The notes: generated by a model not told the origin, from the letters alone. A stretch of DNA of 17,752 bases from Natrinema soli (GCF_028618695.1 NZ_JAQIVI010000641.1:1-17752); one strand, 5' to 3'; shown: positions 6,930 to 15,186, numbered from the stretch's first letter. Program-made: numbers and translations.

Positions 6930-7001
6930 TATAAAACTGGTATTGTATGTATTATTCACAGTAACAACTGATTTGGATGCATTAGACTGATGATACTAAA
7001 A
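6930..7001 (+). promoter_or_regulatory. Promoter region of the peptide-importer operon
   Basis: Two TATA candidates lie in this AT-rich spacer. TATAAAA at 6930-6936 is the best consensus match and would give a leader of roughly 70 bases to the ATG at 7028. TACTAAAA at 6994-7001 is centred about 30 bases before the same ATG and would make the transcript essentially leaderless. The spacer (6759-7027) is much richer in A/T than the genes around it, and no gene was seen in it. Confidence 0.5.
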
Positions 7002-7027
7002 TGGGTAGATTGGTACCATACAGCAAG

Positions 7028-8611
7028 ATGGTGCGAGACCAGACCAGCCTCACGCGACGACGGCTCCTCGCTTCGGGTGCCGCCGTCTCCGCGGCAACGA
7101 TCGCAGGGTGCATCGGTGGTGGTGGCAACGGTGGTGGGGACCAGTTCCATTTCACACAAGAACAATCGCGCGAAGAACAGTTCGATCCCGTCGTCTCGAA
7201 CGACGCCTACAGCTTTCAGGTGATTCAGCTCGTCTTCGACGGGCTTTACGAGTACAACGAAGGCCTCGAGTTACAGCCGAAGCTCGCGACGGGCGAACCG
7301 ACCGTCGAGCGCGACGGCACGCGGTACATCTTCGAGATCGAGGAGACGGCCGAGTTCCACAACGGCGACGACGTGACGGCGTCGGACGTTGCTCACTCCT
7401 TTACCGCCCCGGTCGAAGAGGAGACGGAGAACGCCTCGGAGTACGACATGATCGAGAGCACCGAGGTCATCGACGACTATCAGCTCCAGGTCGACCTCGG
7501 GGAGGACCCCTACGGGCCGTTCGAACTCGCGACGATGGGCGTGACAGTGGTGCCCGAGAGCGTCCGGACCGACGACCGCGACGCGTTCAACAGCGATCCG
7601 GTCGGCTCCGGGCCGTTCACCTTCGCCGAACTGCAGGAGAACGAGTACGTCGAGATCGAACGGTGGGACGACTACTGGGACGACCTCGAGCCGAACCTCG
7701 AGCGAGTCCGCTTCGAGGCCCACGAAGACCCGGCGGGTCGCGTCTCCGACATTCGGGCGTCGAACACGGACGTCATCGCAGGCATCCCCAACGACGACTG
7801 GGACGTTCTCGAGGGCGAGGACGGCGTGAATCTGCACTCGGAGGAGAGTCCGACGTTCATGTACATGGCGTTCAACTGTAACGAGGGGCCGACGACCAGC
7901 CCCGAGGTGCGACGGGCCATCGCCCACTCGTTCTCGATGCAGGACTTCATCGAGTCCAACGGCGCGAACGTGAACTCGCCGATGTACAGCCCGATTCCGC
8001 CGGTCGTCAACGATGTCTGGGAGTTCCCGGAAGACGAGTATCAGGATCTGCTGCCGGAGTACGACCCGGATCAAGCTCAGTCGCTGCTCGACGAGCACGC
8101 GCCCGATGGCTTCACGCCGACGATCATCACGCCCGAGGGGATCCGGGCTCAACTGGCTGAGCGAATCGCCACTCGGCTGGACGAGATCGGCTACGGGGCC
8201 GACGTGCAGGTACTGGACTTCGCGACCCTGGTCGACACATACACCAGCGGGAGCGCCGACGACTACCAGATGTACCTGCTGGGCTGGACCGGCGGACCCG
8301 ATCCGGACTACTACCTCTATCCGCTCTTCCACGAGAGTCAGGCTGGAACGAATCAGGGCCACTACTACGGGGGCAGCGACGGGTTCCACGACGCGATCGC
8401 CGAGGGGCGTAACTCGGCCGATCAGGAGGCGCGCTACGACCTCTACGAGCCCGTCATCCGGGAGATCGTCGAACAGCTCCCCGCGCTGCCCGCGTTCACG
8501 CAGGACAACACGATGGCCTCTCGAGACTACGTCCAAGATCTCCAGGCTCACCCGGAGGTGACGAGAAACCCAACCCTCGTCGCGGACTACACGAACGTGT
8601 CGATGGAGTGA
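7028..8611 (+). CDS. dppA: ABC transporter substrate-binding lipoprotein, family 5 (peptide/dipeptide type)
   Basis: This 527-residue extracellular binding protein captures the substrate for the importer encoded downstream. The ATG at 7028 is preferred over 7001 because it gives a compact Tat signal: TRRRLLASGAA (residues 9-19), a hydrophobic stretch, then a lipobox IAGC with Cys28 as the lipidated residue, and a Gly/Asn-rich linker to the folded domain. This is the typical haloarchaeal membrane-anchored, Tat-exported arrangement. The SBP_bac_5 pattern is visible: QLVFDGLYEYNEGLELQPKL, then FEIEETAEFHNGDDVTASDV, and near the end MYLLGWTGGPDPDYYLYPLF. Family members bind dipeptides, oligopeptides, nickel or oligosaccharides, and the true ligand is not readable here. 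A strong hairpin follows the stop, before the permease genes. Confidence 0.92.
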   Translation: MVRDQTSLTRRRLLASGAAVSAATIAGCIGGGGNGGGDQFHFTQEQSREEQFDPVVSNDAYSFQVIQLVFDGLYEYNEGLELQPKLATGEPTVERDGTRYIFEIEETAEFHNGDDVTASDVAHSFTAPVEEETENASEYDMIESTEVIDDYQLQVDLGEDPYGPFELATMGVTVVPESVRTDDRDAFNSDPVGSGPFTFAELQENEYVEIERWDDYWDDLEPNLERVRFEAHEDPAGRVSDIRASNTDVIAGIPNDDWDVLEGEDGVNLHSEESPTFMYMAFNCNEGPTTSPEVRRAIAHSFSMQDFIESNGANVNSPMYSPIPPVVNDVWEFPEDEYQDLLPEYDPDQAQSLLDEHAPDGFTPTIITPEGIRAQLAERIATRLDEIGYGADVQVLDFATLVDTYTSGSADDYQMYLLGWTGGPDPDYYLYPLFHESQAGTNQGHYYGGSDGFHDAIAEGRNSADQEARYDLYEPVIREIVEQLPALPAFTQDNTMASRDYVQDLQAHPEVTRNPTLVADYTNVSME

Positions 8612-8631
8612 GTAGACGGACAGCGGTGCCT

Positions 8632-8664
8632 GGGCCGGCGGGGAACGACGTCACCCGCCGGTCC
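8632..8664 (+). terminator. Intra-operon stem-loop between binding-protein and permease genes
   Basis: Core arms ccggcggg (8635-8642) and cccgccgg (8654-8661) are perfect, and the stem extends outward to about 11 bp with one G-T pair around an 11-base loop. It lies 20 bases after the binding-protein stop and 60 bases before dppB. Such hairpins commonly stabilise the message for the abundant binding protein or reduce read-through. No U tract follows, so complete termination is unlikely. Confidence 0.5.
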
Positions 8665-8723
8665 GGTGGCAGCGGCATCGAGTCAGGGTGGATCGACGAG
8701 CGAACAGACCGACTCGCGAACCA

Positions 8724-9725
8724 ATGAAGCTACTCAAATACAGCATATACAGGCTCTTGCAGGCGATCCCCGTCCTGATCGGGATCTCCGTCATCACGTT
8801 CCTGCTCGCGAACCTCGGCCCGGGCGATCCGGTCAGCCTCATGTTACAGGGGCAAGAACACAGCGAGGAACTGGTCAGAGCGATCGAACGGCGATACGGA
8901 CTCGACAGACCGCTACACGAACGGTACGTAACGTACATGGCCGGCCTTCTCGAGGGAGATCTCGGCCAGAGCATCCACTACCAGCGACCGGTCGCCGCGC
9001 TGATGATGGATCGGATCGGACCGACGCTCCTGTTAGTCCTCTCGGCGTACGCGTTCGCGCTGGTGACGGCGATTCCGCTCGGCATCGTGGCCGCCGACCG
9101 GCGCAACGAACCCACCGATCACGCCTCGCGGATCGCCGCACTCGTCGGCGTCAGCACCCCGTCGTTCTGGATCGGGATCGTTCTGATCCTGATCTTCGCG
9201 GTCAAGCTCGGTTGGCTCCCCTCGAGCGGGCTTGTTTACCCGTGGCGACCGCCCAGTTCCTATCCGGGTATCGACGACCACCTCGAGCTGTACTACGAGT
9301 CGGCGAGACACCTGCTGTTGCCGATGATCGCGCTGGGAACGTTACAGATGGCGACGATCATGCGCGTCGAGCGCACGCAGATGATCGAGTCGCTGCAGGG
9401 CGAATACGTCAAACTGGCTCGCGCGTACGGCGTGCCCGAGCAGACGATCCTGCGAAAGCACGCCTTTCAGGTGGCCCAACTGCCGATCATCACCATCGTC
9501 GGCCTCAACCTGTCGACGGCTATCGGCGGCGCGGTGCTGGTCGAGACGGTGTTCAACATCAACGGTATGGGACGACTGTTCATCAACGCGATCTCGACGA
9601 ACGACTACCAGCTCGTGATGGGAATTACGATGATGCTCGGCTTCCTGTTCGTGCTCGGCGTCATCATCACCGACATCTCGTACGCGTACGTCGACCCGCG
9701 AGTCACCTACGGTGAGAAGGAGTAA
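8724..9725 (+). CDS. dppB: ABC transporter permease, DppB type
   Basis: This 333-residue membrane protein is one half of the importer channel. The N-terminus MKLLKYSIYRLLQAIPVLIG followed by a hydrophobic stretch is the classic DppB/OppB first membrane helix. A large external loop carries NLGPGDPV and ERRYGLDRPLHERYVTYM. Several further membrane spans follow. The cytoplasmic EAA loop (EYVKLARAYG, residues 227-236) contacts the ATPases. The ATG at 8724 is chosen because the family starts here. A GTG at 8688 would add 12 charged residues. It ends two bases before dppC (stop 9723-9725, next ATG 9728), consistent with cotranscription and coupled translation. Confidence 0.94.
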   Translation: MKLLKYSIYRLLQAIPVLIGISVITFLLANLGPGDPVSLMLQGQEHSEELVRAIERRYGLDRPLHERYVTYMAGLLEGDLGQSIHYQRPVAALMMDRIGPTLLLVLSAYAFALVTAIPLGIVAADRRNEPTDHASRIAALVGVSTPSFWIGIVLILIFAVKLGWLPSSGLVYPWRPPSSYPGIDDHLELYYESARHLLLPMIALGTLQMATIMRVERTQMIESLQGEYVKLARAYGVPEQTILRKHAFQVAQLPIITIVGLNLSTAIGGAVLVETVFNINGMGRLFINAISTNDYQLVMGITMMLGFLFVLGVIITDISYAYVDPRVTYGEKE

Positions 9726-9727
9726 CC

Positions 9728-10762
9728 ATGGCAGTCAGTGAATCCCAGTTCGAGAGCGGCCGGGAACCGGCGTCCGAGGACGAAGAGTCGGTCGAGGCCC
9801 GCGTCGGCTGGCGCTATACCGTGGCGCGAATTAAACAGGACACGACGGCCCGCTGGGGACTGTACATCGTGACGGTCGTGCTGTTCGTTGCGGTGTACGC
9901 CGTGGTGGACAGCAACCTCTCGCGGCTCACCTTCGGGTTCGCGTCGGATTACACGTTCGCGCAGCTGTTGCCGATCTTCGACCACCCAACGCACATCCCG
10001 CCGCCGGGCGAGGGAACGCAGCACATGCCGCCGTACTTCCCGCTGGCCGAGCAGTCGTGGAACCCGCTCCCGGCCGGCGGCACCATCGAACACCCGCTGG
10101 GAACAGATCACACTGGCCGGGACTACTTCACCAGAATCGTCTACGGAACGCAGGTGTCGGTGTTCGTCGGGCTCGTCTCGACGTTCATCGGGCTGACTGG
10201 CGGGACGATCATCGGTGCCGTCGCCGGCTACTATGGCGGCAAGATCGATGACGTCCTGATGCGGATGGTCGAGACGGTCTACTCGATTCCGCCACTAATC
10301 CTCATCATCGTCTTCACCGTCTTCGTCGGCGGTGCGAACATCTGGTACGCCGTACTCGGCGTCGGAATCGCGTTCATCCCTGTCTTCGCCCGAATCATCC
10401 GGAGTCGGGTGCTGAGCATCCGCGAGATGGATTACATCGAAGCCGCTCGAGCGGCCGGCGTGAAGGATCGCAACATCATCATGCGACACGTCGTGCCGAA
10501 CAGCTTCGCGCCGGTGCTGGTGTACGCGACGCTCCAGATCGGCGTGACGATCCTCATCGTCGCCGGCCTCTCCTTTTTGGGCTACGGCGCACAGCCGCCG
10601 ACCCCCGACTGGGGCCAGATGCTCAATATCTCGCACGGCTACATGCACTCGAACGTCTGGCTCTCGATCTGGCCCGGCATCGCAATCATGATCACCATCA
10701 TGGGCTTCAACCTGTTCGGCGACGGCCTGCAGGACGCCCTCGACCCCCGAATCGACGACTGA
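9728..10762 (+). CDS. dppC: ABC transporter permease, DppC type
   Basis: This 344-residue membrane protein is the partner of DppB. A cytoplasmic, acidic N-terminal tail of about 40 residues is followed by the first membrane helix ([17 protein letters not shown]). A Pro-rich external stretch leads to [19 protein letters not shown], the hallmark of DppC/OppC proteins. The EAA loop [20 protein letters not shown] begins at residue 235. The C-terminus [13 protein letters not shown] is also typical of the family. The external segment between the first helix and the HPLGTD motif is longer than in bacterial DppC, as is common in haloarchaea (from memory). The gap to the ATPase gene is two bases. Confidence 0.95.
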   Translation: MAVSESQFESGREPASEDEESVEARVGWRYTVARIKQDTTARWGLYIVTVVLFVAVYAVVDSNLSRLTFGFASDYTFAQLLPIFDHPTHIPPPGEGTQHMPPYFPLAEQSWNPLPAGGTIEHPLGTDHTGRDYFTRIVYGTQVSVFVGLVSTFIGLTGGTIIGAVAGYYGGKIDDVLMRMVETVYSIPPLILIIVFTVFVGGANIWYAVLGVGIAFIPVFARIIRSRVLSIREMDYIEAARAAGVKDRNIIMRHVVPNSFAPVLVYATLQIGVTILIVAGLSFLGYGAQPPTPDWGQMLNISHGYMHSNVWLSIWPGIAIMITIMGFNLFGDGLQDALDPRIDD

Positions 10763-10764
10763 CA

Positions 10765-11937
10765 ATGAGCACCGAACCACTACTTCGCGTCGAGAATCTC
10801 GAGACGCAGTTCTTCACGGACGCAGGTACAGTACGCGCCGTCGACGGCATCTCCTTTACGGTCCGCGAGGGCGAGATCGTCGGCCTCGTCGGCGAGAGCG
10901 GCGCCGGCAAATCGGTCGCCTCGATGAGTCTCTTGCGGCTCGTCGAAAACCCAGGCGAGATCGTCGGCGGCGAAATCACCTACAAGGGCGAGACCATCGT
11001 GGGCTTCGAAGAGGGGCCCGACGGCGAGCGTCGAGAGCGCGACGAGATGCTCTCGAACGAGGAGATCCGGACCCGGATCCGGGGGAACGAGATCGCCGTC
11101 ATCTTCCAGGACCCGATGGAGTCACTCAATCCCGTCTTCACCGTCGGCGGACAGCTCCGGGAGTTCATCGAACTCAACCGCGGACTCTCCGAAGACGAGG
11201 CGAAGGCGGAAGCGATCGACATGCTCCGGGAAGTCGGCATCCCCGACCCCGAACAGCGCTACGAGGAGTACCCTCACCAGTTCTCCGGCGGAATGCGCCA
11301 GCGCGTACTCATCGCGATGGCGCTGGCCTGCGAACCCAGCCTCATCATCGCCGACGAACCGACGACGGCCCTGGACGTCACCGTCGAGGGACAGATCATC
11401 GACCTCGTCGACGACCTCCAGGCGAAGTACGGGACGAGCTTCCTCTGGGTCACGCACGACCTCGGCGTCGTCGCCGAGATCTGCGACCGCGTGAACGTCA
11501 TGTACCTCGGCGAAATCGTCGAGCAAGCGCCGGTCGACGAGCTGTTCTACGACACGAAACACCCCTACACGAACGCCCTACTGGATTCGATTCCCCGGCC
11601 CGATCGAACCGTCGACGAACTCGAGGCGATCGAGGGGGTGATGCCCGAAGCGATCAACCCGCCGTCGGGCTGTCGGTTCCATCCGCGCTGTCCCGACGCG
11701 CGAGCGGTGTGCAAGCGGGTTCATCCCGACGCGAAGAGAGTCGCCGACGCCGACGGCGAACCCCATCGGGCGGCCTGCGTGAAACACGACGCCTTCGACG
11801 TCGGCTACGACGAGAGCCCGCCGCTCGAGGGGGCGGCGGGGACCGATCGGACGGCGGCGGCCGGAGACGTCGACGAGCCGGAATCGCTCGCACCGAACCC
11901 GGCCAGCGACGAGAGCGGAGGTGAGAGTCGTGAGTAG
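10765..11937 (+). CDS. dppD: ABC transporter ATP-binding protein, DppD type
   Basis: This 390-residue cytoplasmic ATPase powers the importer together with DppF. Motifs seen: Walker A GESGAGKS (43-50), Q-loop [10 protein letters not shown], signature FSGGMRQR (173-180), Walker B LIIADEP ending in Asp197-Glu198, and the switch His231 in VTHDL. The oligopeptide-transporter C-terminal domain follows with a cysteine cluster, CRFHPRCP (Cys303, 309), then Cys316 and Cys338. This pattern is reported to bind an iron-sulfur cluster in some DppD/DppF proteins. The last 45 or so residues are acidic and low in complexity. The stop (11935-11937) overlaps the dppF start by eight bases, so translation is coupled. 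Confidence 0.95.
   Translation: MSTEPLLRVENLETQFFTDAGTVRAVDGISFTVREGEIVGLVGESGAGKSVASMSLLRLVENPGEIVGGEITYKGETIVGFEEGPDGERRERDEMLSNEEIRTRIRGNEIAVIFQDPMESLNPVFTVGGQLREFIELNRGLSEDEAKAEAIDMLREVGIPDPEQRYEEYPHQFSGGMRQRVLIAMALACEPSLIIADEPTTALDVTVEGQIIDLVDDLQAKYGTSFLWVTHDLGVVAEICDRVNVMYLGEIVEQAPVDELFYDTKHPYTNALLDSIPRPDRTVDELEAIEGVMPEAINPPSGCRFHPRCPDARAVCKRVHPDAKRVADADGEPHRAACVKHDAFDVGYDESPPLEGAAGTDRTAAAGDVDEPESLAPNPASDESGGESRE
11916..11924 (+). promoter_or_regulatory. Shine-Dalgarno motif deciding the dppF start
   Basis: GGAGGTGAG lies inside the end of dppD, about five bases before the GTG at 11930. It is one of the few strong SD matches in the window. It argues for GTG 11930 rather than GTG 11921, which is inside the motif itself. 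Confidence 0.6.
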
Positions 11938-13264
11938 CGGCATCCGGCTGGACGAGGAGAGCGGCTACGACGGGGAGGAGACGCTGCTCGAACTCGAGGG
12001 CGTCACGAAGTACTTCGCGCAGGAGTCGGGACTACTGGCGGGCGTGGAGTTCGATCCGAGTCAGTTTCCGCCGATCAGCGTCGACCGGGAGACCGTGAAG
12101 GCGGTCGACGACGTCTCCCTCGAAATCCAACCCGGCGAGACGCTCGGGCTCGTCGGCGAGTCCGGCTGCGGCAAGAGCACGCTCGGGCGGACGGTCCTGC
12201 GCCTGCTCGAGCCCACGGACGGAGATATCTACTTCAAGGGGGAGAACCTGGCTGACCTCGGCGGCGAAGAGTTGCGACGGACGCGCTCGGACATGCAGAT
12301 GATCTTTCAGGACCCCCAGTCCTCGCTCGACCCGCGGATGAAGGTCGGCCAGATCATCGAAGAGCCGATGGGGGCCCACGACATGTTGGACGACGAAGGG
12401 CGAGAAGCGCGGGCGAAGCACCTCCTCGAGAAGGTCGGGCTCGATCCGCGTCACTACAACCGGTTCCCCCACGCGTTCTCCGGCGGGCAGCGTCAGCGCA
12501 TCAACCTCGCGCGAGCGCTGTCGGTCGATCCCGATTTCGTCGTCTGCGACGAGCCCGTCTCCGCGCTGGATGTCTCCATTCAGGCGCAGGTATTGAATAC
12601 GATGGAAGAACTTCAAGAGGAGTTCGGCCTTACCTTCCTCTTCATCGCCCACGACCTCTCGGTAATTCGTCACATCAGCGACCGCGTGGCGGTGATGTAC
12701 CTCGGTCACATCGTCGAGTTGGCGGAGAAAGAGGAACTGTTCGAGAACCCCCAACATCCCTACACCCGCGCGTTGCTCGAGTCGATTCCCGTTCCCGATC
12801 CGCGGGAGAACGGTGCGCGCGGCGTGCTCGAGGGAGAGGTACCGAGTCCGGTCGATCCGCCTTCTGGCTGCCGGTTCCGCACGCGCTGTCCGCGCCTGAT
12901 CGCGCCCGACGAGTACGACTGGGGCGACGGGGAGTGGGAGCGGACGCGAGCGTTCATGCGGGCGGTCAAGCGACGGACGTTCGAACCGATGCCCGCCGCC
13001 GAGATACGGACCGAGTTCTTCGATGGCAGCCTACCGCGAGGCGAGGCGGGATCGATCGTCGAAGCGGCGATCGACCTCGTCGCGGCCGATCGCGAGGCAG
13101 GTGACGGGGTCGACGATGAAACGGATCACTGGGAGGCGGCGACGGAGCTGCTGCTCGAGTCCTTCGCCGAGCGGAGCATCTGCGCCCGCGAGCGGCCGGC
13201 GTACGAACTCGAGGCCGAGTACGGCGACGGGGAGCATCTGGCGGCCTGTCACCTGCACCGGTGA
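11930..13264 (+). CDS. dppF: ABC transporter ATP-binding protein, DppF type
   Basis: This 444-residue cytoplasmic ATPase is the second of the importer. Motifs: Walker A GESGCGKS (76-83), Q-loop [10 protein letters not shown], signature FSGGQRQR (183-190), Walker B FVVCDEP with Asp207-Glu208, and switch His241 in IAHDLS. The start GTG at 11930 is chosen from the SD motif just upstream and overlaps the dppD stop. The C-terminal cysteine cluster is split: CRFRTRC (Cys314, 320) is separated by about 97 mostly acidic residues from Cys418 and Cys440 near the end. The usual family spacing is a short loop. No convincing terminator was seen after the gene. Confidence 0.95.
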   Translation: MSSGIRLDEESGYDGEETLLELEGVTKYFAQESGLLAGVEFDPSQFPPISVDRETVKAVDDVSLEIQPGETLGLVGESGCGKSTLGRTVLRLLEPTDGDIYFKGENLADLGGEELRRTRSDMQMIFQDPQSSLDPRMKVGQIIEEPMGAHDMLDDEGREARAKHLLEKVGLDPRHYNRFPHAFSGGQRQRINLARALSVDPDFVVCDEPVSALDVSIQAQVLNTMEELQEEFGLTFLFIAHDLSVIRHISDRVAVMYLGHIVELAEKEELFENPQHPYTRALLESIPVPDPRENGARGVLEGEVPSPVDPPSGCRFRTRCPRLIAPDEYDWGDGEWERTRAFMRAVKRRTFEPMPAAEIRTEFFDGSLPRGEAGSIVEAAIDLVAADREAGDGVDDETDHWEAATELLLESFAERSICARERPAYELEAEYGDGEHLAACHLHR

Positions 13265-13370
13265 CGGCCGAGACGCGCTCAAGTCGCCTCTGAACGGTTC
13301 TATCGGCGTTCGGGGACGAGTCTCGAGACGCAACGCAACCGTGAGAGTCCTTCACTAATAGCTCGAGCGG

Positions 13371-13395
13371 CGATCATCCAACACGGTCGATCATC
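13371..13395 (+). repeat. Direct repeat upstream of the small ORF promoter (possible operator)
   Basis: The octamer cgatcatc occurs at 13371-13378 and again at 13388-13395, a 17-base period, ending about ten bases before the TATA-like box. Paired repeats at this position can be regulator sites. The motif is short and chance is possible. Confidence 0.3.
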
Positions 13396-13404
13396 GCAAT
13401 AATG

Positions 13405-13410
13405 CTTAAA
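13405..13410 (+). promoter_or_regulatory. TATA box for the 51-residue ORF
   Basis: CTTAAA at 13405-13410, within an AT-rich stretch, is centred about 29 bases before the ATG at 13437. This fits leaderless transcription of the small ORF. Confidence 0.5.
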
Positions 13411-13436
13411 GGATTGACGCAACTATTAACTCGTGT

Positions 13437-13592
13437 ATGAGTAAGATACTCGCCATTCTGGCAACGCACACGAAAGCCGGCGCAAAGGTACAGCGAACGA
13501 TCGAACACTCGCCGTCGTTCTCGGGCGTCCAGACGAGCGAGGACGGCCGTCCCGAGACGCAGGTTTCGCCGGGCGGGTTTCTGACGGGGTAG
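13437..13592 (+). CDS. Possible small protein, 51 residues, function unknown
   Basis: The reading frame runs from ATG at 13437 to TAG at 13590-13592. It starts MSKILAILATHTKAGAKVQR and ends SPGGFLTG. I do not recognise it. In favour: a TATA-like box at the right distance with a paired repeat just upstream, and mostly G/C third positions as in neighbouring genes. Against: it is short, lacks the strong acidity of haloarchaeal proteins, and shows no known domain. It could be a genuine micropeptide or the remnant of a longer gene. The following 194 bases up to the HxlR gene hold no gene I can support. Confidence 0.45.
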   Translation: MSKILAILATHTKAGAKVQRTIEHSPSFSGVQTSEDGRPETQVSPGGFLTG

Positions 13593-13786
13593 TCCCGATA
13601 CTCCGGTAGTGATCTCTCGGTACGGATACCGGTGTGCGGATCCGGCACCGAAACGATCGGGTGTCCCCTCCGAAACCGACGACGCTGCGAGCGATCACCC
13701 GACTCAGTCGAACACCGACGACGGATGCTCGACATAGCGATCCTGTTCTCCGATGTGCAACTGGCCACGCGGGATACCAGCGGAGT

Positions 13787-14143
13787 TCACCGTTCCCTGT
13801 CGGCGGCCCACTCGAGGAGCGGCTGGAGTCGCCGGCAGAGTTCGTCGCCGTCGTCGGTGAGGTCGTACTCGACGCGCGGCGGAATCTCGGCGTACTGCTC
13901 CCGGTCGAGGTAGTCGGCATCGACCAGCTCGTCGAGCCGGCTCGAGAGCGTCGAACTGCTCACGTCGTCGAACGCGTCCTCGATCTCGCCGTATCGCGCC
14001 GGCCCGATCGCACCGACGACGCAGATCAGCTGCATCGCGTACCGGCGGCTGAGCAGTTCCATCAGCCCGTCGAGTCGGCAGTAACAGTCGATGTCACAGG
14101 GCGAATCGGGCGGTTCGGGTCGGTCGTCAACGGTCTCGGCCAT
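13787..14143 (-). CDS. HxlR-family winged-helix transcriptional regulator with N-terminal cysteine cluster
   Basis: This 118-residue DNA-binding protein fits the HxlR family: LMELLSRRYAMQLICVVGA (start of the winged helix), RYGEIEDAFDDVSSSTLSSR (recognition region), and the wing PPRVEYDLTDDGDEL. HxlR members act as dimers, and several sense redox state or small molecules through a cysteine near the N-terminus. Here Cys16, Cys20 and Cys22 (CDIDCYC) form a cluster unusual for haloarchaea, where cysteine is rare, and suggest binding of a thiophilic metal. The gene is divergent from the MerB-like gene with a 76-base spacer carrying a strong palindrome. Control of that gene, and perhaps of itself, is the obvious inference. 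The ATG at 14143 gives the expected family length. Confidence 0.85.
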   Translation of the reverse strand: MAETVDDRPEPPDSPCDIDCYCRLDGLMELLSRRYAMQLICVVGAIGPARYGEIEDAFDDVSSSTLSSRLDELVDADYLDREQYAEIPPRVEYDLTDDGDELCRRLQPLLEWAADRER

Positions 14144-14170
14144 AGCTTTCGATCACCGCAGTTACTCCAC

Positions 14171-14212
14171 TACTTCGGACTCGACAGTACAAGTACTTCG
14201 CGAATCGAAGTA
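14171..14212 (+). promoter_or_regulatory. Palindromic operator in the regulator/lyase spacer
   Basis: tacttcg (14194-14200) and cgaagta (14206-14212) form a perfect 7-bp inverted repeat around cgaat, typical of a dimeric winged-helix repressor site. A third copy of tacttcg is at 14171-14177. The palindrome lies 7-26 bases before the ATG at 14220 and overlaps the only plausible TATA-like position (tacaagta, about 14188-14195). Binding there would block initiation. Confidence 0.6.
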
Positions 14213-14219
14213 TCGGTGT

Positions 14220-14873
14220 ATGACGGAGAAAACCTGCGCGTGTTGCGGGACAGTCGATAGCCAATCGAAGGAGACGAAGAGTGAGGACCAGCCGTCGGTC
14301 GATCGCTGGCTCGGCGAGACGGCCGTGATGGAGACACCCCTCCCCGTCGACGTCCAGACGGCGATGGAGCGGTTCTTCGGGGACGCGTCGATCACCACCC
14401 TCGCGGAGTGGGTCACAGAGCTTCGAGAGCGAACCGGGGGCGGCTCGATCGATACCGCTGACCTCTGTCACGCCGACGAGGAGACGGGCCACTGGGGCGA
14501 ACTGGACGGCACCCGCTACGACTTCCAGTGTTTCTACGACGCGGTCGCACTCGCCGAGCTGGCGTCTGAACCGGTCGAGATTCGCACCGAGAGCCCGGAC
14601 GGGTCGGTTATCGAGGCTCGAGCGACCGGCGACGGCGACGTGACAGCGACGCCGTCAACGGCGGTCGTCTCCTTCGGCGTCGCGACCGACGGCTCGGCGG
14701 CGATGAACGCCGAACCGACGCTCGAGGATGCCTATACTTCGATCTGTCCAGCAGTCATTGCGTTTCCGACTCGGAGTGCGTACGAACAGTGGGCAGCGCA
14801 GACGCCAGTCGCAACCGTCGGTATGCCGCTATCGGCCGCGACGGGGGTCGCGACCGGTCTCGTCGACGACTAA
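14220..14873 (+). CDS. merB: MerB-like organomercurial lyase (alkylmercury lyase)
   Basis: This 217-residue protein is close in length to bacterial MerB (about 212). Alignment by eye to MerB places Cys104 and Asp107 (FQCFYDAVAL) on the catalytic Cys96 and Asp99 (WCALD), and Cys176 (SICPAVIAF) on Cys159 (SFCCHVHFF). The strand AVVSFGVA matches the AVSLV segment, and the trailing YEQWAAQ matches the W-containing helix. MerB cleaves carbon-mercury bonds, releasing Hg(II) for MerA. The MerB structural Cys117 and the second Cys of the CC pair are absent. The N-terminus is distinct, with a CACC cluster (Cys6, 8, 9) and no clear winged helix. The ATG at 14220 is chosen for length and for its position after the promoter palindrome. 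No merA or transporter is in the window. A related non-mercury enzyme is possible. Confidence 0.72.
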   Translation: MTEKTCACCGTVDSQSKETKSEDQPSVDRWLGETAVMETPLPVDVQTAMERFFGDASITTLAEWVTELRERTGGGSIDTADLCHADEETGHWGELDGTRYDFQCFYDAVALAELASEPVEIRTESPDGSVIEARATGDGDVTATPSTAVVSFGVATDGSAAMNAEPTLEDAYTSICPAVIAFPTRSAYEQWAAQTPVATVGMPLSAATGVATGLVDD

Positions 14874-14891
14874 TCCCATTTCCCACCCCAG

Positions 14892-15053
14892 TTATCGCCA
14901 GGCCGGAAGCGTCGGTGCGTCGTCCGCCTGCATGGAAAGCCAGGCACCGTCCGCGGAGATATCCGCGATAACGTACTCGTCGCTCGCGGCCGTCGAATCG
15001 ATCGAACCGACGATGGTGTCGTCGGACGTCATGGCGTGGGGGTTCGTCGCCAT
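14892..15053 (-). CDS. Small conserved haloarchaeal protein, 53 residues (DUF7556-like), function unknown
   Basis: The protein reads MATNPHAMTSDDTIVGSIDS and ends DDAPTLPAWR. The central DEYVIADISADGAWLSM and terminal PAWR are, from memory, a recurring pattern of a short haloarchaeal family. It is acidic and codon use is haloarchaeal. A strong TATA box (TTTATATATC, 15074-15083) centred about 27 bases before the ATG at 15053 fixes the start and supports leaderless transcription. Met8 is a less likely start. A longer reading frame on the same strand extends through this gene to 15533, but its upstream part is the shadow of the CBS gene. It converges on the MerB-like gene with only 18 bases between stops. 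Confidence 0.75.
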   Translation of the reverse strand: MATNPHAMTSDDTIVGSIDSTAASDEYVIADISADGAWLSMQADDAPTLPAWR

Positions 15054-15073
15054 GTTAGTGAGTGACAACCACC

Positions 15074-15083
15074 GATATATAAA
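15074..15083 (-). promoter_or_regulatory. TATA box for the 53-residue gene
   Basis: TTTATATATC on the minus strand is the clearest TATA box in the window, with its TTTATA core centred about 27 bases from the ATG at 15053. Confidence 0.7.
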
Positions 15084-15155
15084 CTCATCGAATCTGACTG
15101 TCCGTTCGAGATACTGATCGGAAATCGGACGAGTTCCGGGGTCTGAAACACTGGG

Positions 15156-15161
15156 TTTATA
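15156..15161 (+). promoter_or_regulatory. TATA box for the CBS-glyS operon
   Basis: TTTATA at 15156-15161 is centred about 28 bases before the ATG at 15187. The operon is therefore probably leaderless. A GGGGAGA stretch just before the ATG is too close to act as a normal SD. Confidence 0.65.
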
Positions 15162-15186
15162 CTTATTTTCGCCGTACCGGGGAGAT

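Noticed and set aside
7271..8551. 426-codon open frame on the minus strand
   Set aside because: Antisense shadow of the substrate-binding protein gene.
13406..13768. 120-codon minus-strand frame across the small ORF and the following gap
   Set aside because: Basic, Arg/Ser-rich product with no domain and no promoter. The plus-strand 51-codon frame has better support.
13634..14260. 208-codon plus-strand frame across the HxlR gene
   Set aside because: Antisense to the HxlR regulator, whose winged-helix motifs are clear.
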